Assembly (NCBI RefSeq): GCF_030867145.1
Contig: NC_134419.1
Location: forward strand, 75,573,403 to 75,637,402
Reading direction: 5' to 3'
Origin: Opisthocomus hoazin
Lineage: Eukaryota; Chordata; Aves; Opisthocomiformes; Opisthocomidae
DNA length: 64,000 nt
Part shown: piece after piece, positions 48,191 through 59,446 of the stretch
Layout of the letters: every line of letters starts with the position of its first letter
Position numbering within the stretch: position 1 is the first letter of the stretch
Position numbers and translations under genes: made by a program
Notes under the pieces: model-generated
What the model was told of the DNA's origin: nothing
What the model saw: only the letters and a program-made list of their open reading frames with translations
Databases searched by the model: none

Positions 48191-50924
48191 ATCAAAACGC
48201 AGGTGCTCAGACAGCTCCTCGTCCTGCCTCTCCTAGCTGCTCTAGCTCTTGCTGAAGACGACTCAGTAGAATCCACAGGTATGGAAATGGAGTCTTTGTT
48301 TCACCTGTGAAATTTTATTTCTTTCTGTACAATAGGTGTTTTATAAGCAACTGAAGGGAAAAGTGTTCACAGAATCACAGAATGGTCGGGGTTGGAAGGG
48401 ACCTCTGTGGGTCATCTGGTCCAACCCCCTCCCGAAGCAGGGTCACCCAGAGCAGGCTGCACAGGACCTTGTCCAGGCGGGTCTTGAATATCTCCAGAGA
48501 AGGAGACTCCACAGCCTCCCTGGGCAGCCTGGGCCAGGGCTCCGTCACCCTCAGAGGGAAGAAGTTCTTCCTCATGTTCAGCTGGAGCTTCCTCTGCTTC
48601 AGTTTGTGCTCATTGCCCCTTGTCCTGTCCCTGGGCACCACTGAAAAGAGTCTGGCCCCGTCCTCCTGACACCCACCCTGCAGATATTTATAGGCATTGA
48701 TAAGGTCCCCTCTCAGCCTTCTCTTCTTCCGCCAAAGAAAATAATTCAGACACAGCTGAATTCCAATTATCTTCTTTAGTGGACTGTGGTTAGAAGCTAA
48801 ATTTCATAGAAATTTAAAAAGCATTACATAAACAGAGCTAGGAAAACAACCACCACCTTGCACTGGGGAGAGGAAAAAAAGCACATCATTGTACGCCCAC
48901 ATGTAAAAATAACAGCCTAGTTAAATGCCGTAGTGACAGTTAACTGCACTTCGCAAGAGTGATTATTGTATGTGGGTTACTCTAACAGATCTGTAAATTC
49001 CGTTGCAGCTGCAGTAAAGATGACAGCTTGGTAACCTTACCACCTCTTGAACACTATGGAAGATTCAAATCTAACGCCTTCAGGTTCCTGCAGAGCTTTC
49101 CATCAGCTATCTCCAGTGCGACACTGTAACCTGTGACAGCATCACCACAAACTCTCGCTATACCGCAGGCTGTATCTCCAGGCAAAAAAGAGCTATTTCT
49201 TCATAAACTTGGAAAACTAATGCCATAGTAGGTGCCATCCGCCTGAAAAGAGATCCCAGGTCTGCTGATCACTCAGGTAAGAGGAATACATAAATTCAGA
49301 ATCCAATTCAGCTCTTCCTGGGTGTAAACTCATTACCTTCATTCCACTAATGAAATAAGTGAATTACACTAATTCAGAACTAACGTGGCACCAGAGCAAA
49401 AGGTTGCAGGAAGTCTGTGTTTTGTGAGACCACAGCAGCACTTTTCAAACTGACGGACTGCTGGCCTTTTGGGTTAAGGGGTACTCTTGGAAGTAGCAAA
49501 AGCAGCACCCGCTCCTAGTTACAGAGGCAGTGTATGCGTGATCTGACTATGTGTTCAGAAGAGAAGACTCCAAGACTTTCAAACGTGACATTTTTTGATG
49601 AACTGTACATAGGGACCAGGGCTCATTTCTCAAGCCACAGACTGCTTAAAAAGCACATTCCAAATCACAGTCAAGCTTTGTTATAACCCGTGTATCTTCT
49701 AACAGTCCACTCAATTTCACTCAGTTTTATTTGTTGGTGCTACAGAAAAGCTACGCCACGTGATAAACACAGATAACTTACTCCACTCCAGGTTAAATCC
49801 TCTCACTGTACATATTGCCTATTAGAATAAAAAACATTAAAAGCACAGCCACTGGCGCAGAAATCAAAAGCATCATGCTTTTAACTTGGAGTGCAAAGCT
49901 GTTTAAGACAACTAAGCTTTAGTGCCCCAATCTGACACACTCTAGCACAATCTGCAGTCTGCTCTACAGTGGTCTAGGTGAGTATTGAGAGCTAAGGTAG
50001 ATGACAAAATATGGGAAAGCTATTTTTAAAAGTTTGTTTTGTTACTCCCACCATGCTCACTGTTCTGTTACTGAGCCCAAAGCTTCACCTGAGCAAAGCA
50101 CATTGCGCCACATGCCTTCAGGTGTCAGACCTAAGAAATATTCAGAATTAGTCATGCTCTCAACAGTAGTAAGCATATTTTCTTTTTTTTTAAAAAATTA
50201 TTAACCCTCTGAACTCTACCAGCATTTTTAACATGTTCCTATTTATTTCAATAGTGAAAGATTTTGCATCCATTTGCTAGAAACTGTACACATCTATGAT
50301 GTGAAAAGGATTCAAGTAGACCACACTCAAAGCATTATAAAGCACACATTACTTCTCATAGTATCTTTCACGATTTACTGAAAAATAATGAGTTTTACCA
50401 AGGACGAGCTAGTAATCCAGGCACAGGGTTAGAACCATGAGCTGCTTTTCTGCCCAGCTTTGCATCAGCAAAATGTCTCCCATCTATCCCGTTATTAATG
50501 ACAGCAGCGCTTGGCAGAAATTTGGCTGCAGCGATACCAAAGAATTTGTTAACATTGTGACGCACAATTGTTTTATTACAGATTTTTACAACTTTTCAGT
50601 ATTACAGATTCAGAATTTGCAATCGGTCTGGATCAACTCCTCAGAACCAAAATATCCAAAAAAATGCTTGTTTCATTTCCATTGAAATGACACAGTATTC
50701 AAAACCTTAAACATCCCACTTTATCTTTTCTCTACACAGGGTCCCTCACTAAAGCAGATGCTGAGGAAATGGCAAACCTGCAACAACACAGCTTCTACAC
50801 TCTTTCATTTATGGTTTCAATTTCAAATATTACCATTATGGTAGCTGTGACACTAAAATATCACAAAGGCCAAGCAGGATATGGCTACCAAAAAATCCAG
50901 AGCTCATACTTTCAAATCTGTGCC
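48191..50924 (+). pseudogene. CUZD1: CUZD1 relic (signal, ZP-C and transmembrane exons)
   Basis: Three pieces in order and in matching splice phase. (1) 48191-48278: a signal-peptide exon KTQVLRQLLVLPLLAALALA, whose expected ATG is ATC, with a donor at 48279. (2) 49009-49276: the ZP-C exon, with CSKDDS, HYGRFKSNAFRFLQSFP, then after a one-base frameshift ISYLQCDTVTCDS, AGCISRQKRAISS, a TAA stop at 49204-49206, then WKTNAIVGAIRLKRD and an intact donor. (3) 50740 onward: the C-terminal exon, HSFYTLSFMVSISNITIMVA with a membrane helix and YGYQKIQSSY; the usual stop is lost. The CUB and ZP-N exons are absent. CUZD1 is a pancreatic/uterine CUB-ZP membrane protein lying beside DMBT1 and PAAT in mammals. 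Start loss, frameshift, stop and missing exons make this a dead gene. Confidence 0.82.
48370..48740 (-). mobile_element. CR1 LINE fragment within the CUZD1 relic
   Basis: Reverse complement of the same CR1 subfamily as the 45.3 kb copy: cagaatggtcggggttgg at its left end and the [19 protein letters not shown] coding text on the minus strand, continuing into cctctcagccttctcttc. It sits between the signal exon and the ZP exon, where the CUB exons should be. Confidence 0.93.
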
Positions 50925-50981
50925 AACTTCTACTCAGATTTGTCACCTAAAGAGGCAACAGGGAAAAAACCCAAACAAAAC

Positions 50982-51010
<29 letters not shown>
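50982..51010 (+). repeat. Uninterrupted A29 tract
   Basis: 29 consecutive A bases immediately after the CUZD1 terminal exon text, followed by tcaataaacg (an AATAAA at 51013-51018). Confidence 0.95.
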
Positions 51011-51013
<3 letters not shown>

Positions 51014-51019
51014 ATAAAC

Positions 51020-52262
51020 GAACAGCCTTGGAACAGAACAACACTTGGAAGCATATTTCAACTTTTGTTGCAATTAAAAAAACCTCTCAACCTTGTACTC
51101 TATCTTAACTCACCGAGTTGAAAAAGAATGTAAGTGACTACCTCAGGGTGCTTCTTCGGAAGCACGTAAAAACTAACTTTACAGCTGGAAAGCGATTTGT
51201 TAAGTACAACGTAATTCAGGTCCTTTTTACTTCAAAAAATATACTCTCTTTTTATCTTTTCAAATCACTTTGAAATTGCACCTGGCATGAGTTAAGCTGA
51301 GGGACAACTGTGAGATATCTGTTCGAAGCAAATTAACCTCCCTTCAAAATCTGCTCCTGTGGGTGGCTACCATCAAGATCCGACAGTCTTCCAAAGACAT
51401 CCACTTTCCTGGAGAAGTAGCAAATATTAGGTAGACTAGCTAAAGATACTGGATTGCATGTGTCTATGCTGCTTGTTGAGTCAACACTTGCTTCCCCATC
51501 ACAGCTTTTACTCAATGCATTTCAAGACATCAAATACATCCAATGTCTGCGGACCCAACTTTGGAGTTTACCATTACGGCCCTACACAGTCCAAGTTAAA
51601 TGGCACACCCCAGAATTCAAAGAGCAATAGGCAGAATGAAGTATGAAGCTGACCCTCCACAAAAGTGGGACTTCGAGCCACATTTCTACCTCCTCAAAGG
51701 ACAGCAGAACTGATCCCAACAGGTTAAAGTAAGCATGATGCAATAAGGCTACTTCTCTGGCCTAAGGCTGGTGAAATGCAACAGGTCCTGCCCAGCACTT
51801 TCTGTCTGGCAACGAGGTCCCCTTGAGAGGAACCGCGGATGAAAGACATTCCTTTGGATAACGAAACATGGACAAATACAAGTCTTCTCAGTACACATTC
51901 ATTTCAGTCGTTCCTGCATGGCTCAATTAATTCAGGAGGGAAAAAGTATAATGACAGTCTTGTTTCAGATATCACTTTGGGGCCTGTGCAGCCAGCAAGG
52001 CTTTCAAAGAGCCCAGGCTGGGGTTCAAGTTAGCCTGTCTCGCTAAACCTGACTCCTTAAACAGTCTAAGTTAGGCAATGCCAGTACTACCCTTCCTCTT
52101 CCAGATGCAGCAATAAACATCTTCAATAGGAGTGCTGTTAAAATAAACCAATAGCACAAAGAAGCCACATTCTGTTCTACTGGTAGCACGTTACGCAATG
52201 AAAATCAAGACAACAAAAAAGTGAACTGACTACATGCAGGTAAAAAGCAGGCTGTAACTCAG
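51020..52262. other. Intergenic stretch between CUZD1 relic and PAAT 3' end
   Basis: Unique-looking AT-rich sequence, no feature recognised. The two convergent genes end on either side of it. No FAM24-like gene, which lies here in mammals, was recognised. Confidence 0.5.
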
Positions 52263-52268
52263 TTTATT
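52263..52268 (-). terminator. PAAT: Candidate polyadenylation signal of PAAT
   Basis: TTTATT on the plus strand (AATAAA on the minus), about 300 bases beyond the PAAT stop codon at 52566-52568. Confidence 0.45.
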
Positions 52269-52565
52269 TAGAGTACATCTCCGCTGTTCAAACTGAAACT
52301 GGGAAACTGTGTTTCACATGGCTTTTAGCAATGCTCTTTTAATAAATAAGCCACAAAGGGCATACAAAATCCTTACATTTAGGAAAAAGCACACATTCTT
52401 AAGATCTTTCATAAAATTGTGTTACAATAGTGGATAGAAATACAGTAACAAAATACAAGTCAATGACACTGAGGTTCTTTACAGTTATAACTCCATAAAT
52501 ACTAAGCTTTGTAGAGTATAATTGCCCTTCAAGTACTCACACTGAAGTCCTGTATCTATATACAT

Positions 52566-55500
52566 CTATCTCTCTCCGTTAGAGAGCCCCTCGTTAGAAT
52601 CATAGCGTGCTTGTGAAATTTCATTTGGCTTTGAGTTCTGAACCAAGTCCATTAACAGAACCATTTTATTGTCTATATGCATCTGCAGAGCCTGGATTTG
52701 GCGATCAATATAGTCCATTAGTTTTTTCTCCATTAGATCCATATTTTTTGAGATGATCTTTTCCAAATAGGAGCAAACAGGTTGTTGTTCTATTCTGTGA
52801 AGAGAGCAAATATAAGAATAAGTATAACCTGTTTCTTACTGACAAGGGGCACGATAGAGATCTGGGCACTTGAACTTCTTTTAAATGTAAAATCTCATTT
52901 CTTAGACAATAAACATTGGATGATACTAGGCTTTCAGCACAAGCAAAATACCTTGCCTACCTGCCACATTTTAAATCTTGGGGTTTTTTTAATAACATGG
53001 TAGGGTATATAGTCATCTTCCTTCAACCTTATTTTTTCAAAGGCTCAATTATGCATTAGACAGTTATGTAGAACAAAATCCACACAACTCCACAGTACAC
53101 ACAGAGTTCAAATTCGTCAGTATGGCAGCCTTTATTCTTCTCAACTAAAGGGTTTCAAGAGTTATACAAACTATGCAAATCTATTTTTGCATCTGTATTC
53201 TTTAAAAATACTGTACTTTCCCAAGAGACTAAGCTATTCAGGCTCCATTAGAACCCCAACTCCTACGCAATATTCCTCACTATTTCCACTATTGTTCCTT
53301 AGGTATCAAACTGGGTGCACGACTACTACGACGAAGCTTGCACTGTAAACGCCAACAAACGAGGAGGGACAAGAAAGATCAGTGGGATGAGATACACTAA
53401 GCACAGCAGAAAGATCATGGCACATCGTGTAAAAAAAAGGAAGATATAAGAATTTAGGAGGCAGAAGTAGTCAAAATCATGAGGCAGTAACAGACATGAA
53501 AGACAAACTAAGTATGTATGAAACTGCAGAAAGACCATACTTTTTTTTGAAACCATAAAAGGAGAAGCAGAGGCAAAAGACAGAAACAGTTTAGTAACAA
53601 CAAATGATGATGTGATTTCTTCTGAAAAAACTCCTGTATTCAAGCAGCTCATCCGAAAAATTGTAATCATGTTCACCACCACACAGCCTTCAAAACGTAT
53701 TTTAAGACTCACTATTGCTGTTAATGAGAATAAAATGCTTACAGTATGTATTGTTTAAACTCATCAACAAATACGGTCAAACTGCCAGTTTAGTAAGTGT
53801 AACAAACTTAACTTACCCATCGCACTGAATGCCTTCCTCTTTAGTCACTGCCTTTTTACCAAAACGCCTATCGCCATCTTTTAGCCGAAGCTGATTTACC
53901 TGGCTGCATAAGTTTTGAAGAAAAGGAAGAAGCACCTGTGGATTAGCTACGTTTGGGGTTTTGCTCACTTGTTCCTGCATATGCAAAGGTCCTATGACTT
54001 TAAAATCATTTCTGAGGTCAACCGTATTTTGCTGGGTAGTAAGTCTTTCAGAAGTATCCCCTCTTTCAGGTACCTGTGTGTTCAGATCACAACTTGTTTT
54101 TAAGTCTTCACATATTGTTTCACTTGCTAAACGATTTTTAACAAGCAAAGGTTCACTGGCTGATCGATCTAGCGATGGCTGAATAGCTGCACTGTGCGAT
54201 CCATCTATCGCACGGTCACCTCCAAAGTCCGCATTTTTCCCAAAGATCCAATTAAGTTTGTCTCCAAGAGGTAAACTGTTCTGATGGGAAGAAAAACAAT
54301 ATTATTAATATTGAGGTATTAAAATCTACTGGAAATTATACAATAACAATAGATAACTCTTCATAATTACAGCATTCTACTAGTGTGACAAAGATTTTAG
54401 TAGTAGTCATGAATTCTATTAGGGAAAATCACAGGAAAATATTTTCCTTGTACATACTGTGTGTTAATTATCTTGTCAGTCTCCAAGTAACAAAAGAGTT
54501 TTGCTGACTTCTTTTTTACCATGGCACATCCCCAGGACTGAACATCATTAACATCAGATGGATTCAGGATTCTGTTTAAACAGCCTACTTTGCAGGATTA
54601 GGAACTAAACCAAATAAATGCTCTATAAGAGTATGTTCCCTTTAGTTGAAGGTGACATGCTTTTAATAACAATAAAGGGGACAAACTAGCTGATCTACGC
54701 ACACCCCAAACATTACAGGGAACTTGCCCGCCCTCCTTGACAAGCAGCAACAGCGGAAACGAACAAAAGGAAAGTGGCAGTGAAGCTTAAAATGATGATG
54801 ATACAGAGTTCTTAACTTCAGACTTAGTGCAGTGACTCCTTGAGCGCACTATCTTTCTTCACTGCACTCCTTATTTAAGGGTGGAAATAGCTAAACCAGG
54901 ACTAAAATGACAGAAAGTCTGGGTTAAAAAATTCATTTTCAGCAAATCAGTTTAGAACACGCTTAACTGCTACAGTAGGTAAGATCACAGAGCAGTAGTA
55001 TCTACGTTTATGGAACAGCACAATGACTTACTTTCTGCTGACATCGGACCATGTCCATCAGTTGCTGAGCACCTGGAGACAACTTAGATCCCATAGATTC
55101 CATTATCGTTTGCACTCTGTCTAGGTCTATGCTTGAGCCTAGTGAAGGAAAATCAGTTGCTAGTTTTGCAGACACTGTTTTCACTTGTACAATTATCTTA
55201 CTGATGAGTACTCTTTGTTTCTCACCAATGGAGAGCAGCTATTGCAAGGAAAAAGAATATTTTGGTTAGGAAAAAAATAGCTTCATGTTTTCTTTGTATG
55301 TATGGGGCAATGCATTATTATTTGAGTCTTGGGAAAAATAATGCTGAACTCTTTTGCAGGGAAATTAACACAATTTCTCCTTGCTATGACTTTTTGGAAA
55401 ATTCTGACTGGAACAGAGGTGCCTGCATGACCCGAAGATAAATCAAGCCTTTATCTTCTAAGCACCTACAAGAGTGGCCATACAGATTTTCATAAGGTTA

Positions 55501-58070
55501 TTAAATGCATCACAGTTAACAGCTCTAATTATATAACAACTGTTGATTATCTAGTTTATGAAGTTTTTTCTCCTCTAAGAGGGGTTATTATCTTTCTCAT
55601 ACTAAATAATTAAGTCTTCATAAAAAGAAAACTGTGATACAAAATTAAAAGAACTCTGCTATCAAGACAAAGTACCATCTAACAGATTTATAAGTGATTA
55701 TATGAAGTAATGAAATGTATAAAAAACATCATTTGACTAAAAGCAATACAATTTAGTCAATTAAGTAATTAAAAAGGCAAAGAAAAGTAAAACAATTGTC
55801 TTGAACTCCCTACCTTAATTCTACAGGAGGCTGCAGGGCATTCGAACTTCATGTACTTTTTGTATAAAGTAACCTCTTCAGTTTCACTAAGAAAGTAAAA
55901 TAAACAAGCTGTGACATCACCACTTAAAGAACTTTTTTCTTTAGCAGAAATACACTGTATCAGTAAATATTTAGGTAAGAAATAAGCCTGACTGGAACAT
56001 TTCTAGTGTGGTATAGCAGTTTTAACACTTATATACAACTCATATTGAATCTTATCAGATTCGTATATAAAAAAGGATTTGTATGTGTACGTACATTATC
56101 TACTAGAGAAGCTTTTGAGGTTCAGTACGTTATTCACACATCTTCCCTGAGGGTCTGAGTCGGCTGGTTTTATTTAGCTAATTAAGCAGCAGATGTGTCA
56201 TGTAATAACTTAAAAACAAAAGAGAAGACATTGCTTTAATTGCCCTGGCAAAGCATGGAAGGAAGCACTGCAGTGGAAGATAGATCCTTCTCTTTTTATT
56301 TTCTCTCTTGTTCTCACAGTGTGAAATGACTATGTATCAAAGCGACACGAGATCTTTCGGCAAAGATCAGCTCAGAGATCCGCTGAAGAGACGAGCAGAT
56401 CTGTTGTCCAGAAAGACAAAACAGTGCACAAAAATTGCACCTGTCCTAACTCCTCCTGCAGTCTTACACAACAGAACTCCAGAGCAGCACTTCGCCCAAT
56501 TACATGTTCCACTAACTGCAAAAGAACAAGAAAGCAAGTAGCATAGCTGCAGCCTTAAACCTTTATCAAAGGGGCAGCATCCATGCAATCCACCCGTAAA
56601 GGTGAGGAGCACCCAGGGTCACAGAATTACAGAATGGTTTGGGTTGGAAGGGACCTTAAAGATCATCCGGTTCCAACCCCCCTGCCACGAGCAGGGACAT
56701 CTTCTACTAGACGCTGCCAGAGAAGGGCCAGACGGCGTTAGACACCCAGGAGCAAACCCCCCACCCACACAAACACACACCCCGCCGGTGCCCACCACTC
56801 ACCCCGGGGGCCGGGCGGCTCCCAGGCTCTCACCCCGGCCGGTGCCGCAGTACTCCTCGCCCACGTACACCTCCATGTTGCGGGCCTCGCTGAAGATGCT
56901 GACGGAGACCATCCGGAACCCAGCGCCGGCAGGCCGGCACTCCAGCTGCAGCACACAGGGCACGTCGCTCCCGCTGCCCGCCTGCCGCTCTGCCACGACG
57001 GCCTCGGTGCTGCGGGGGAGGGAAGTGATAGAGGGGATTGTAAGAAACGTGAAACTATAACAAAAAAGCCTTAATATTTTCTAGTTTTTAGTAGTCTTTA
57101 GTACCGTAACTTGTATTCCTGCATGCACAGTGATCTAACGATGCAACTGTTACACCAATCCCTGCTTTCTCACTAAGGAATGTAGTGGAAGGACATGGGC
57201 ACAAGCTATCACTTAGTCCTTAGACAAAATAATTAAGTGAAACAAAAGTTGTCTTGGTTCTCAGCAAATATTTGGGATAATTGTGGGATAAAAGAGACTC
57301 CTAAATAATTCTACTCCAGACAGCTCGGCCTTGGGAGGGCAAATGCACCAAGCTACAGAGATAAGGAGGCACCAAGAGAGCAACAAGACCAGAGCAAAAC
57401 AACCTGAAGGACATGATGGACGTGATCCTAGAACTGAGTCTGCACAGAAACAAATGTCAATCAGTGATGAAGAGGATGGGCCTTCATCCTGGGACCTCCG
57501 AAGACCACCCAAAGATGCAAACAGACATGCGTGGAAAATATTTACATATGCTAATTAGTCCTTAGAAATATATAATGAATATTTACACATGTGATTGTAT
57601 TTAACCTGAAGTAACAGGGTGTCTGGTGTGCACGTTTGGAGGAGAAATCCCCCGTGTACCCGGCGCCGCAATAAAGAATCTCTGCTGAACAGGACACATT
57701 GGGCTGTTAGGTTTTTCCTACCGGATCTTCAAATCGGAAGCGCCACGGTCGCGTTTGCCCCGCCAGGCCCGCTCCCGCCCCGCCGCCCGCCTGCCTGCCT
57801 GCCTGCCTGCCTTCCCTCCCGCCCAGGCCCAGCCCGGCCGCCCCTCCCGCCGCCCGCTTGGCCGCTGCCGCCTGAGGAGACCCAGCGGGGCGGCCCCCTC
57901 CGCCGCCCTCACCTGGTCTCGCCGCCGCCGCCGCCCGCCTCCCGCCGCAGGCAGAGCGCCCGGGCCAGGCCGCCCGGCGGCGCGCAGGGCCAGGAGCACC
58001 CCGCCGCCACGCAGCACGGCTCCGGCGGGCCGCCGCCCGCCTCCTCCGCCGCCGCGCAGCCGCTCGCCAT
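52566..58070 (-). CDS. PAAT: ATPase PAAT (C10orf88), complete six-exon gene
   Basis: Minus-strand exons in coding order: 58070-57913, 57009-56834, 55908-55814, 55238-55032, 54280-53817, 52794-52566. They total 1329 bases, 442 residues, near the roughly 445 I recall for mammalian PAAT. The ATG at 58070 is the first in frame and lies in a gcgATGG context (MASGCAAAEEAGG). Exon 2 has FRMVSVSIFSEARNMEVYVG; exon 3 TLYKKYMKFECPA; exon 4 GEKQRVLISKIIVQVK; exon 5 is a polar region ending VLLPFLQNLCSQVNQLRL; exon 6 is a heptad-like helix with MEKKLMDYIDRQIQALQMH, a probable coiled coil, ending NGER and TAG. PAAT is known to bind mitochondrial inner-membrane ABC transporters (ABCB7, ABCB8, ABCB10) and to support iron homeostasis. 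Recognition rests on C-terminal motif, exon number, length and neighbours. The exon 3 acceptor is uncertain. Confidence 0.82.
55814..55908 (-). other. PAAT: PAAT exon 3 with two competing acceptors
   Basis: On the minus strand the acceptor cttag (exon from 55886) has the better pyrimidine tract but joins exon 2 out of frame. The acceptor 22 bases upstream, gtcacag (exon from 55908), keeps the frame and yields ACLFYFLSETEEVTLYKKYM. I chose the in-frame one for the gene model. An undetected extra exon between exons 2 and 3 would be the alternative. Confidence 0.5.
56620..56722 (-). mobile_element. Short CR1 LINE 3' fragment in PAAT intron 2
   Basis: cagaatggtttgggttgg block followed by CCCCTGCCACGAGCAGGG, cut off after about 100 bases. 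It lies 110 bases from the donor of PAAT exon 2. Confidence 0.9.
57180..57732 (+). mobile_element. Probable solo LTR of an endogenous retrovirus
   Basis: A sequence of about 550 bases begins near tgtagtggaagg and ends near ggatcttca. It has LTR layout: an AT-rich U3, a ggagaaatcccccgtgtacc block, CGGCGCCGCAATAAAGAATC (polyadenylation signal at the R boundary), then a short U5 (tgctgaacaggacac). No internal retroviral coding region flanks it. I could not find a target-site duplication, so the exact borders are uncertain. It lies in PAAT intron 1, antisense to PAAT, directly beside the CpG island. Confidence 0.65.
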
Positions 58071-58179
58071 CGCAACGCCGCGGGGAGAACCGAGCGGCGG
58101 CGGCGACAGCCGAGGCGGCGGCGCGGCCAACCGTCACCGGCGGCCGCCGGGCGGAAGGCGCCTGCGCCGGGCGGGGCTG

Positions 58180-58191
58180 CGCGCATGCGCG
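58180..58191. promoter_or_regulatory. NRF1 binding site
   Basis: CGCGCATGCGCG fits the palindromic NRF1 consensus YGCGCAYGCGCR exactly. It lies 110 bases upstream of the PAAT start codon. NRF1 controls many nuclear genes for mitochondrial proteins, which fits a mitochondrial transporter partner. Confidence 0.7.
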
Positions 58192-58222
58192 GTTGCGGCA
58201 GCGCGCGGCGGTGGGGCGGGAG

Positions 58223-58306
58223 CCGCCCCTGAGGTACCGCCCCTGAGGCACCGCCCCTGAGGTCCCGCTCCTGAGGCCCCGCCCCTGAGGCACCGCCCGC
58301 TGCCCG
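58223..58306. repeat. 14-bp GC-box minisatellite in the PAAT promoter
   Basis: Five units of CCGCCCCTGAGGNN start at 58223, 58237, 58251, 58265 and 58279, with a sixth partial unit at 58293. The period is exactly 14. Four of the five full units carry the intact GC box CCGCCCC; the unit at 58265 reads CCGCTCC. All five carry a CCTGAGG core resembling TFAP2 sites. Confidence 0.93.
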
Positions 58307-58609
58307 GGCCCGCGGCGGGAAGGGTTCGGTGCGCCCCGGGGCCGCTAACGGGGTTCTGCCTGCCCGGGGTCTCTTCCCAGGAGCAGCGGGCTCTGCCCCA
58401 CCTCGGCTCTCGGGGGTGGCAGCGTCCGCCGGCTGCCAGATCCCCTCGGCCACCCCTCGGCCAGCCTTCTCCTGCGGGGAGCAGGGGCTGACACGGGGGT
58501 GGGGAGCGGCTGCTCCTGGGCCGTCTCCTCAGATAACGCCCACAGCGCGGGCAAAGGCCGGGGTTAGTCCTTTCCCTAATAAACTAATGGGTTTTCTCTG
58601 CTTTAATTA

Positions 58610-59446
58610 ATGAATTAATTAAAATTAATCAATGTAAGTGCTTCAGCGTAGAAACTGTGTCGTATCAGTCTCCTTTCTGAGTTTCTGAATGCACTTGATG
58701 CTTCTGAAATGCGTTGCGAATTCACCCAGTTTTCGAGACGTGTATTTTCGGTGACAGCTGGAACTAGATGATCTTTAAGGTCCCTGCCAACCCTGACTGT
58801 TCTAAGATGACTGTGATCGTGAGGGAGCGATGAGTGGCATGAAGTTACAGAATTTCGGTGAGAAGAGTTATCTTTAACTTAGAAGGGACTCGGTAAAAAT
58901 CCCCGTTTTGGGGATTTCCGTGTGTTTGTGGGGTTTCCATGTGTTCATACGCGTTGCATTTCTGGTATTTTTAAAGTAAAGATGAAAAAACAGGAGACAA
59001 AGAGGAAGCTGACATTTCAAAGAGTCGATTGTTTTATACTAGGGTTTTTACTGAGCTGACCATAGCCAGTATAAACATCCTAAACATTGTAGCCATTGGT
59101 AGCAATATTTTATGTTTCTAATCTCGTATGATCTCACTGCGGTAGCAAAATCCTTTAGAATAAACCAGTCTGATCCCGACGTGGCTCGGTGCTCCTTCTC
59201 CGATCAGCATCTAAACGTGTGCTGCTTTTTGTTTGCCGTAAGCTGTCTGACCAGTTTTTGTGCAAGCCTAATGGATTAAGTTTTACTTCCCGTTTCCTTC
59301 GCAGAGACAAAGTATCGGAGTGCTTTTCGTGTTGTTTGCCTTCGGAGCAGACGGTTCTCGCTCTTCTGGTTCTGCGTAGAGCAGCCAAGAGCCAGGTACT
59401 CCGTGTCTGCTCGGATGCCGTAGTAGTTTCTCCAGGAAATCTAGTC
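58610..59446. other. Stretch between CpG island and ADAM start
   Basis: Contains a 50-base CR1 3' remnant at 58757-58808 and probably the 5' UTR of the ADAM gene in its last part. No other feature seen. Confidence 0.5.
58757..58808 (+). mobile_element. CR1 LINE 3' remnant
   Basis: ctggaactagatgatctttaaggtccctgccaaccctgactgttct corresponds to the last 50 bases of CR1, with substitutions. Only the tail survives. Confidence 0.75.

Larger units (their letters stand above)
57733..58600. promoter_or_regulatory. PAAT: CpG-island promoter of PAAT
   Basis: About 850 bases of very GC- and CpG-rich DNA covering PAAT exon 1 and its upstream region, with multiple GC boxes and no TATA box. A cctg tetranucleotide tract sits near 57789-57815. 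Long open frames on both strands here are a by-product of the high GC content. It may also drive the divergent plus-strand ADAM gene, but that gene starts 850 bases further on. Confidence 0.8.

Noticed and set aside
53326-53712. 128-residue hydrophobic minus-strand frame
   Set aside because: It lies inside PAAT intron 5, lacks splice sites that fit, and the hydrophobic runs come from AT-rich DNA.
57619-58453. Long open frames on both strands in the GC-rich region
   Set aside because: High GC content removes stop codons. Composition is low-complexity Pro/Arg/Ala/Gly, and only the short PAAT exon 1 has splice and homology support.
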